From: Aeromonas media
GTDB taxonomy: Bacteria > Pseudomonadota > Gammaproteobacteria > Enterobacterales > Aeromonadaceae
DNA length: 64,000 nucleotides
Reading direction: 5' to 3'
NCBI RefSeq assembly: GCF_000819985.1
Contig: NZ_CDBZ01000198.1
Location: 928-64,927 of the forward strand
The notes beneath the pieces are model-generated. The model did no database searches. It was given only the letters and a program-made list of their open reading frames with translations, and had not been told where the DNA came from. Below, in pieces: positions 57,983-64,000 of this stretch. The position numbers were made by a program, and so were the translations under genes. Numbering within the stretch: position 1 is the first letter of the stretch; every line of letters begins with the position of its first letter.

Positions 57983-58560
57983 TGGCCCTCCCTGTCGGAG
58001 GGCGCCGGGCGCTCGGGCTGCACCGGCAACTGGCAGAAGCCCTGGGGGGCGATGTCGAGGGCGGCATTGAACTTGGCCGACATGTTCTGGAAGGCGATGA
58101 GGCCGGTGAGCTCCACCAGGGCATCATCATCGAACCAGGGCTTGAGCCGCGCGACCTGCTGGTCGCTCACCCCGTCCAGCCCCGTCATGGCCTCGGTGTA
58201 GTCGAGCACCGCCCGCTCGCGCTCATCGAACAGGGGGCTTTGGCGCCACTGGGCCAGCGCCTCCACCTTGTCGCTGGAGCCGGCGCGCTTGATGAGGGTC
58301 ATGGCGTTGATGTCGACGCAGAAGCGGCACCAGTTGAGCTGGGAGACCCGCACCGTCACCAGGGAGCGCAGCACGGGGTCGATGGGGGAGCGCTTGCGGT
58401 TGATGACGCCGTAGAGAGTGGCGACGGCGGCAAACAGGCGCGGCGAGCGGCCCCAGCACTTGCCCGGGATCAGCACCTGACCGTAGTTGCGCTGCTGCAG
58501 CCAGAAAAAGGGTCGGATAAACCAGGCATATTCCCGATCAGGCTTGACCTCAACGCGCAT
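57979..58560 (-). CDS. Carboxymuconolactone decarboxylase-fold protein, YnjA-like
   Basis: A 193-residue protein of the CMD/AhpD-like family. LNWCRFCVDINAMTLIKRAGS contains the CxxC and following acidic residue of thiol-active members, and ERERAVLDYTEAMTG and DDALVELTGLIAFQNMSAKFNAALDI complete the fold. It may act as a thiol-disulfide or peroxidase-like enzyme. It is one base after the DUF1499 gene and overlaps the next gene by four bases. Confidence 0.87.
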   Translation of the reverse strand: MRVEVKPDREYAWFIRPFFWLQQRNYGQVLIPGKCWGRSPRLFAAVATLYGVINRKRSPIDPVLRSLVTVRVSQLNWCRFCVDINAMTLIKRAGSSDKVEALAQWRQSPLFDERERAVLDYTEAMTGLDGVSDQQVARLKPWFDDDALVELTGLIAFQNMSAKFNAALDIAPQGFCQLPVQPERPAPSDREGQ

Positions 58561-58561
58561 G

Positions 58562-59263
58562 TTATTCCTCTTGTTCCATTTTCTGCATCTTGGGTTTGTA
58601 GGCGCCCCCCAGCCGCTCGTTGAGCCGGCTCAGGAAGTTCTGGATCCGTGCCCGGTTGACCCCCAGATCGCTGCGCCCCTGACGGGAGGCGGATCGCATG
58701 TCGACCCGGGTCTCTTTCGGCCCGGTGAAGACCCGCAGCGCCACGTCATCCTCAAAGCCGAACCAGCCGGTGGTGACCACGGCATCGAGGCCGTCCGGGC
58801 TCGGGCGCACCCGCCAGCCTAGCTCCGTCATCAGCTCGTCCGCTTCGGCGAGCACCTCGGCCGGGGAGGCGTGGGTATAGAGAGGACCGGGGTTGCCGGG
58901 AAAAACTTGCAAGGGAGGGGGATTGACGGGGAGATCCTCTGCCGTTCTCAGCTGCTCGGCCCACAGCAGACGGGGCGGATGATGGGGATCCGTGCTGACG
59001 TCGTTGGTGAGCGGCGAGCGCAGCGCTTGAACGACAAACAGCAGGGGCAGCAGCAGGGGGGCTATGCCCCAGGCATCGGCCCACAGACAGGGGGAGCTGC
59101 GGTAGCGCCAGGGCAGGCGCAGCAGGAGCCCGAGGCTTATCAGGGCGCTCGCGAGGCAGAGGGCGAAACCGAGCCACCAGGGCCAGAGATGAGCCCGGCT
59201 GCCGAGGGCGCCCCCCAGGGGCAGCACCCAGGCCAGCAGGGGCCACCATAAATAGCTGTGCAT
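58562..59263 (-). CDS. DUF1499 membrane protein
   Basis: A 233-residue protein. Three or so N-terminal helices (HSYLWWPLLAWVLPLGGALG, WWLGFALCLASALISLGLLLRL, IAPLLLPLLFVVQAL) are followed by a DUF1499 domain (NDVSTDPHHPPRL, RVRPSPDGLDAVVTTGWFGFEDDVALRVF, VDMRSASRQGRSDLGVNRARI). The function is unknown. It heads the ynj-type operon. I prefer the ATG at 59263; an in-frame ATG at 59293 is also possible. Confidence 0.82.
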   Translation of the reverse strand: MHSYLWWPLLAWVLPLGGALGSRAHLWPWWLGFALCLASALISLGLLLRLPWRYRSSPCLWADAWGIAPLLLPLLFVVQALRSPLTNDVSTDPHHPPRLLWAEQLRTAEDLPVNPPPLQVFPGNPGPLYTHASPAEVLAEADELMTELGWRVRPSPDGLDAVVTTGWFGFEDDVALRVFTGPKETRVDMRSASRQGRSDLGVNRARIQNFLSRLNERLGGAYKPKMQKMEQEE

Positions 59264-59441
59264 ATGCAGGATCCACTGGTTATGATGGAGCAATGCCCAG
59301 AAGGATAAACTTAATTGTCTGATAACGTTAGTAAATTATCTTTATCTTGGCGCTTTTTGCCGCCCTGGGCCGCAGGCGCTGCAGGGCGGCAGCCAGGGTC
59401 CGGTCGAGCCCTTGTCAGGGCAGGGGGCGCGGGGAGGGCCC

Positions 59442-59720
59442 TCAGTTGCGGTAGAGCACCTTGATGAGGTGGAAACCGAACTTGGTGCGCACCGGCCCCA
59501 GCACGGTCAGGAGTTCCCCCTTGAAGACGGCATCGTCAAAGGCCTTGACCATGTCCCCCTTGGAGAACTCCCCCAGATCGCCGCTGCGCTTGGCGGAGGC
59601 GCAGGTGGAGAAGCGCTTGGCCATCTGGCCGAAGTCGGCCCCTTTGGCGAGTTTTTCCTTGATCTCGAGACACTCTTTTTCGGTCTTGACCAGAATGTGC
59701 TGAGCACAGGCTTTTTTCAT
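59442..59720 (-). CDS. ppiC: Parvulin-type peptidyl-prolyl isomerase PpiC
   Basis: A 92-residue single-domain cytoplasmic parvulin. ACAQHILVKTEKECLEIKEKLAKGADFGQMAKRFSTCASAKRSGDLGEFSKGDMVKAFDDAVF and the ending FGFHLIKV match PpiC closely. It speeds proline isomerisation. GAGGAGCG sits before the ATG at 59720; the longer frame upstream is a shadow over non-conserved sequence. Confidence 0.95.
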   Translation of the reverse strand: MKKACAQHILVKTEKECLEIKEKLAKGADFGQMAKRFSTCASAKRSGDLGEFSKGDMVKAFDDAVFKGELLTVLGPVRTKFGFHLIKVLYRN

Positions 59721-59799
59721 CGGAACGCTCCTCGGCGAGGGTAAAGGGGGCGCAAGGGTACTCCAATTCGGTGCGCGCGTCAGCCCCGCCGGCGGCACA

Positions 59800-60174
59800 T
59801 CAGCCGCGGGGATGGGTCGCCAGACGTGACCTGGGGCGAGACTGCCAGAGGATCTCCAGCCCCAGCAGGGCGTAGAGGCTCCAGATGGCCAGGGGATTGA
59901 GCCAGTCGCCGCCGAGCTGCAGGGTGAGCAGGGCGCCACCGACCAGCAGCAGGACTATCCCGGGCAGGCGCCAGTGGGCCGGCAGCGGTGCCAGCATGGC
60001 CAGCCCCAGCAGCAGGGCGAGCCCGAAGGGCAGGTTGAGGGCGGTGAAGGCCAGGGCCTGCTGGCCGTTCATACCGGTCAACAGGGCCAGCAGGGCACTG
60101 CAACAGGCCAGGAAGGTGACGAATTCGAGTCGGTCGGCTATGTAATCAGCAAGTTGTTCGCTACGTAAGTGCAT
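59800..60174 (-). CDS. Small hypothetical membrane protein
   Basis: A 124-residue protein with four hydrophobic segments (FLACCSALLALLTGM, LPFGLALLLGLAMLAPL, LPGIVLLLVGGALLTLQL, LAIWSLYALLGLEIL) and a basic tail. AGGAGAG precedes the ATG at 60174. I do not recognise a family. It is 79 bases from ppiC in the same direction and may be co-transcribed. Confidence 0.7.
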   Translation of the reverse strand: MHLRSEQLADYIADRLEFVTFLACCSALLALLTGMNGQQALAFTALNLPFGLALLLGLAMLAPLPAHWRLPGIVLLLVGGALLTLQLGGDWLNPLAIWSLYALLGLEILWQSRPRSRLATHPRG

Positions 60175-60702
60175 GGGATCTCTCCTGCGATTGATGACAT
60201 CAGTGTGGGGCAGGGAAGGTGGCAGTGGCAGCGGGATAAATCGATTGGATTGAACGAAGCTTTAGTGCCACCTATTCAAGTTGTTGATTTAAAATTATTT
60301 TCCTGTTCAATAGCATGACATGGCAATGGGGGCACCAGACGGTGATGTCAAGCCTGTCAGGGGATCTGGGGTCTCAAGGTCCGGGGCCGTCCGACAGGGG
60401 CTGTCGCGTGGCGAGCGCAGCAACGCCGAGGGCGGCGACGGGAAGGCGCTGCCGGTATCGGACCTGGGTGCCGATTTTTTGTACGACCCTTGCCGGGAGA
60501 GTGCACACTTTCCCTCATTGGCGGACTGTTTTCCTGTCAGGCCCAGGTGAAAGCCGGCTCCGGAAGAGGACGCCAGCCCCGGGGGAGAGGGGGATTTCGG
60601 GACTGCGGTTATGCTAGGATGAGCCGCGCTCGCCTGGGGTGAGCCCCATTATCATTCTAAATCGAACAGTTTTTTAATTATGTTATTCGGGGAAATTGAC
60701 GT
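60175..60702. other. Long intergenic region upstream of tamA
   Basis: 528 bases. The first 130 are AT-rich and should hold the promoter of the minus-strand membrane-protein gene. The next 300 are GC-rich; two overlapping open frames of 76-100 codons start there but show no hydrophobic core, motif or ribosome-binding site I trust. The last 60 bases are AT-rich and probably hold the tamA promoter. Confidence 0.45.
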
Positions 60703-62478
60703 TTGACAGGATGCCATCCTATTTTGCCTGCCGGGTTCACCTCACCCGGGCGAACCCGTCGCCCCGGGCTCGTCACCTTGCTGCTCGCCCTCTCTCTGTG
60801 GCTGCTGGTGACCCCCGCCATGGCGGCCAAGCTGACCTATCAGATCAAGGGCATCAAGGGGGAACAGAAGGATAACGTCGAGGCCTATCTCAATGCCCTG
60901 CCGGTCTACCAGGAGCGCCAGTATCGTCCCGCCCGCGCCAAGATCACCGAGAGCGTGCAAAAAGCCCTGCAGGTCTATGGCTACTACCAGCCGAAGATCA
61001 CCCTCAATCGCGACAAGAAATCCCCCGCCAGGGTAGTGATCGAGATAGCGCGGGGGGAGCCCGTGCTCATCTCGCGCCTCGACATTCTGCTGGAAGGAGA
61101 GGCGGGCAGCGACGAGGTCTACAGCGAGCTGCTGGACAAGTTGCCCCTGAAGGAGGGGGATCCCCTCAACCATGGCAAGTACGAGTCCATCAAGGCGGAT
61201 CTCGGCAGCCTGGGGCTGGCGCGGGGCTATTTTGACGCCAAGATCAGCAAGAGTCAGGTGAAGGTCTTCCCGGATCAGGGCAAGGCCGAGATCTATATCC
61301 TGTTCCGCTCAGGTCCTCGCTATCACTTCGGCGAGATCCACTACGATGCGACGCCGGAGGCCCTGCGCCTGATCCGGCCGCTCATCAACATCAAGAGTGG
61401 CGATCCCTATCTGGCGATCCGGCTGGCCGAGATGTCCCAGGACGTCTCCTCCACCAAGCTGTTCAAGCAGGTGGACATCAAGCCCATGATCAGCCAGGCC
61501 GAGGGAAACTTGGTGCCGGTGCAGGTGACCCTCTCGAACCGGGTCGACCACGAGATCGAAACCGGTATCGGCTATGCCACGGACGTGGGGCCGCGCCTGA
61601 GTGCCACCTGGGAGAAGCCCTGGGTCAACCGTTATGGCCACAGCCTCTCCAGCACCGCCAAGATCTCGGCCCCGGAGGCTGAGCTCAGTTTCGACTACCA
61701 GATCCCGGTCGGCAACCCGCTGCGGGACTATTACTCCCTGCAGGCCGGCTATCAGTACACCGACAACAACGATACCCGATCCGATCTGGCCACCTTCGGC
61801 GTGCACCGCTGGAAGCGGCGGCCGGAGAGCTGGGACAGGGACGTCTTCATCCGGCTGGAGAACGAGCGCTACGTGCAGGGCAACGACGAGGGGAACAGCC
61901 TGCTGCTGATCCCCGGGGTCTCCTGGTCGCGGCTGCGGGTGCGCGGTGGCCTGGTGCCGGACTGGGGGGATCGTCAGCAACTGACGACGGAATTCTCCAG
62001 CCCTTACTGGGGCTCGGACATCAACTTCATGCGGGTGTGGGGACGCAGCAAGTGGTTGCGCACCCTGGGAGAGGATCACCGCTTCCTGATGCGGGTCGAG
62101 CAGGGAGCCATCATAGGGGATGACTTCTCCCTGGTGCCGCCCTCCCTGCGTTTCTTCACCGGTGGCGATCAGACCATACGTGGCTACGGCTATGAGACCG
62201 TCTCGCCGAAGGACGAGGATGGCAAGCTCACCGGCGGGCGCTACACCAGTGTGGGCAGCCTAGAGTACAACTACCGCTTCAGCGACAAGTGGCTCGGCGC
62301 CCTGTTCGTGGATGGCGGCACGGCCACCGTCGACTACAGCGAGGCCTGGAAGATAGGCACCGGGGTGGGGGTGCGCTGGGTGACGCCCATCGGCCAGGTC
62401 AGGCTCGATCTGGCGGTGGCCATCTCCGAGGAGGACAAGCCGTTGCGGCTGCATTTCGCGCTGGGGCCCGAATTATGA
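60703..62478 (+). CDS. tamA: TamA, outer-membrane Omp85 protein of the TAM complex
   Basis: A 591-residue Omp85 protein that, with TamB, helps insert outer-membrane proteins and move lipids. The signal peptide is GLVTLLLALSLWLLVTPAMAA. POTRA domains fill about residues 42-290 and the 16-strand barrel the rest, with FFTGGDQTIRGYGYETVSP as the Omp85 loop motif and an aromatic-containing last strand, RLHFALGPEL. A stop at 60697-60699 rules out any start before TTG 60703, and no in-frame ATG precedes the signal peptide, so the start is TTG. tamB follows after 76 bases. Confidence 0.93.
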   Translation: MTGCHPILPAGFTSPGRTRRPGLVTLLLALSLWLLVTPAMAAKLTYQIKGIKGEQKDNVEAYLNALPVYQERQYRPARAKITESVQKALQVYGYYQPKITLNRDKKSPARVVIEIARGEPVLISRLDILLEGEAGSDEVYSELLDKLPLKEGDPLNHGKYESIKADLGSLGLARGYFDAKISKSQVKVFPDQGKAEIYILFRSGPRYHFGEIHYDATPEALRLIRPLINIKSGDPYLAIRLAEMSQDVSSTKLFKQVDIKPMISQAEGNLVPVQVTLSNRVDHEIETGIGYATDVGPRLSATWEKPWVNRYGHSLSSTAKISAPEAELSFDYQIPVGNPLRDYYSLQAGYQYTDNNDTRSDLATFGVHRWKRRPESWDRDVFIRLENERYVQGNDEGNSLLLIPGVSWSRLRVRGGLVPDWGDRQQLTTEFSSPYWGSDINFMRVWGRSKWLRTLGEDHRFLMRVEQGAIIGDDFSLVPPSLRFFTGGDQTIRGYGYETVSPKDEDGKLTGGRYTSVGSLEYNYRFSDKWLGALFVDGGTATVDYSEAWKIGTGVGVRWVTPIGQVRLDLAVAISEEDKPLRLHFALGPEL

Positions 62479-62554
62479 TCCGATTTGAACCCACTCATCC
62501 TCGTTTTTATTTCTCCTGGCCGCTGCGGCTGCCTCTTTCGCGGGGGTCTGCGCT

Positions 62555-64000
62555 GTGATCTGGGTAAAGCGTATTTTCTTGTGGCTCATGGGGCTCGTCT
62601 TCCTGCTGCTCATCGGTGTCAGCCTGCTGGGCTTCACCCATCAGGGCAACAAGTGGCTGTGGCAGCAGGCCAAAGGGGCGCTGCCTTCCCTCAAGGGGGA
62701 GCTGGTGGCGGGGCAACTCGGCTATGGCTGGACCCTGGAAGGGGTCGGCTGGCAGGACGAGCTGGTGGACGTCACGGTGGAGCGGGCCGTGCTGGACTGG
62801 GATCTCGGCAAGCTGCTGCAGGGCAAGCTCTGGATCAAGTCCCTGACGGTCACCCGCCCGGTGGTGAAGGTCGCCGAGTCTGAGCCTGTGCCGGAAGAAC
62901 CCACCGAGCCCTTCGTCTGGCGCCCGTTGCCACTGCGCATCCAGGTGGACAGCCTCAAGGTGACGGATTTGGACCTGGCCGTGCCTGGTGTTGGGGTGAC
63001 CCTCAAGGATCTGGAGATAGGCGCCACCCTGGATCGCAAGGGGCTCATCGTGCGCGGGCCCGTGCTCGATGATCTCGACATAGTGCTGGCAGAGGCCCCC
63101 AAGGAGGCTGCCGCCAGCAAAACGCCTGCCGACAAAGGGAAGAAACCCGCCAAGCCGGTGCAGAACAAGGCTGCCGCTGACAAGCAGGACAAACCGAACA
63201 AGCAGGAGAAGGACTCCTCTCTGACGGCGGGCAAGCCGTCCGAGGAGAGCCTGGCTGACAAGAGCGGCAAGGAGAAGGCCGCGAGCAAGCCCGAGCCCAT
63301 CCTGCTGCCCGAGATCCGCCTGCCATTCCCCATCCAGCTGGAAGGGCTCGCGGCGACCCGGGTTCGCTATCAGCAAGGGGAGCTGGTCGAGGGACTCGAC
63401 ACCCTGCAACTGTCGGCTCGTGCTCAGGATGATCGTATCGACGTGCGCGAGCTCTCCTTGCGCCACGCCATGGCGGATCTGGTGCTCAAGGGCCATGTCA
63501 CCCTGACCTCGGATTATCCCCTCGCCCTGACCCTGGATGCCAAGGCCCGCAAGGGATTGCTGGAGAACCAGCTCAAGGGGGAGCAGGCGAATCTGATCCT
63601 GGAGGGCTCCGTGGGCAAGCTGGGGTTGGCGCTCAAGGCCAAGGGACCGGTCACCGCCAATCTCAAGGGGACGCTGGCGACGCTGGATCCCGACTTGCCC
63701 TTCGATCTGGCACTGGACTGGAAGAGCCTTGCATGGCCCCTTCACAAGCCCGTCAAGGATGAGCCCAGCTACCGGCTGGACAAGGGCACCCTGAGCGCCA
63801 AGGGCACGCTCTCGGGCTATCAGTTTGCGCTCAAGACCGCCGGCAAGGGGACGGACGTGCCCCCCTTCAAGGTGGCACTCTTGGGCAAGGGGGATCTCGG
63901 CCAGCTGAGCCGGGTCGAACTGCTGCTCAATGCCCTGAAGGGGGAGCTCAAGCTCGATGGCAAGCTCGCATGGCGCAAGGGCGTCCAGTGGCAGGGCACC
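62555..64000 (+). CDS. tamB: TamB, N-terminal part (3' end outside window)
   Basis: 482 codons of the inner-membrane-anchored periplasmic TAM component. One helix at 5-28 (RIFLWLMGLVFLLLIGVSLLGF) is followed by the beta-helix-like region (GELVAGQLGYGWTLEGVGWQDELVDVTVERAVLDWD). Residues about 180-248 are an unusual Lys/Ala/Pro/Glu-rich insert. The start is GTG with a GGGGG stretch before it; no upstream ATG is in frame. The gene continues past 64000. Confidence 0.92.
   Translation, partial: MIWVKRIFLWLMGLVFLLLIGVSLLGFTHQGNKWLWQQAKGALPSLKGELVAGQLGYGWTLEGVGWQDELVDVTVERAVLDWDLGKLLQGKLWIKSLTVTRPVVKVAESEPVPEEPTEPFVWRPLPLRIQVDSLKVTDLDLAVPGVGVTLKDLEIGATLDRKGLIVRGPVLDDLDIVLAEAPKEAAASKTPADKGKKPAKPVQNKAAADKQDKPNKQEKDSSLTAGKPSEESLADKSGKEKAASKPEPILLPEIRLPFPIQLEGLAATRVRYQQGELVEGLDTLQLSARAQDDRIDVRELSLRHAMADLVLKGHVTLTSDYPLALTLDAKARKGLLENQLKGEQANLILEGSVGKLGLALKAKGPVTANLKGTLATLDPDLPFDLALDWKSLAWPLHKPVKDEPSYRLDKGTLSAKGTLSGYQFALKTAGKGTDVPPFKVALLGKGDLGQLSRVELLLNALKGELKLDGKLAWRKGVQWQGT

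Noticed and set aside
59359-59390. GC-rich inverted repeat after ppiC read as a terminator
   Set aside because: The 9-base stem is followed by A residues, not T, on the minus strand and by no T run on the plus strand, so it is not a convincing terminator for either neighbour.
60315-60617. Possible 100-residue gene upstream of tamA
   Set aside because: Low-complexity Arg/Gly/Ser-rich translation, no ribosome-binding site, and an overlapping frame of similar quality. Not supported.

Overview
The window reads as chromosomal DNA of a high-GC gammaproteobacterium, most likely Aeromonas. The grounds are the gene content and order (aspS-yebC; the nagC-nagA-nagB // nagE cluster; fur, fldA, ybfE, ybfF, seqA, pgm; tamA-tamB), a 541-residue phosphoethanolamine transferase that closely resembles the MCR-3 family known from Aeromonas, and ynj-type and cmoA-cmoB clusters arranged much as in enterics. 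The genus is inferred from recalled family sequences, not from a search. I saw no rRNA, tRNA, CRISPR array or intact insertion sequence.

Layout. 1-2339: the 3' end of htpX and a MOSC/flavin/2Fe-2S reductase. 2692-7940: a two-gene anaerobic electron-transfer operon (GltD-like Fe-S flavoprotein plus NifJ-type pyruvate:ferredoxin/flavodoxin oxidoreductase) with an FNR-like site upstream. 8000-9550: an AT-rich island carrying a GIY-YIG (T5orf172-like) gene, clearly foreign in composition. 9616-14934: small ydcH, a periplasmic protein, a MATE exporter, a SulP transporter, a nucleotidyltransferase and a GNAT protein. 15093-19750: cysM, then a TetR-controlled aldehyde/alcohol dehydrogenase operon with a perfect operator. 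19964-25422: a small unknown gene, an NlpC/P60 lipoprotein, oxyR, and a three-gene module (retropepsin-like lipoprotein, inactive transglutaminase membrane protein, RimK-like ATP-grasp ligase). 25475-31441: cmoB-cmoA, yecE, aspS, yebC.

31442-41169: degenerate copies of the yebC 3' end, a PmrA box in front of the MCR-3/EptA-like gene, then the N-acetylglucosamine regulon (nagC, nagA, nagB, nagE) followed by a secreted GH20 hexosaminidase. Together these release GlcNAc from chitin oligomers, import it and convert it to fructose-6-phosphate. 41509-48927: glnS, fur, a DUF4442 protein, fldA, ybfE, a DUF2788 protein, ybfF, seqA and pgm. 49012-51599: a DMT exporter divergent from a MarR regulator with paired palindromes, then mltB.

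51728-59263: a seven-gene, nearly gapless operon on the minus strand related to E. coli ynj (DUF1499 protein, YnjA-like CMD protein, TVP38-flavin disulfide oxidoreductase fusion, YnjB/C/D ABC transporter, YnjF-like CDP-alcohol phosphatidyltransferase). 59442-64000: ppiC, a small membrane protein, tamA with a TTG start and the N-terminal 482 codons of tamB.

The most interesting points are the PmrA box and MCR-3-like gene, the AT-rich GIY-YIG island, the ynj-type operon, the retropepsin/ATP-grasp module, the duplicated yebC tail, and a perfect 30-base palindrome at base 1 that removes the HtpX zinc motif and may be an assembly artefact.
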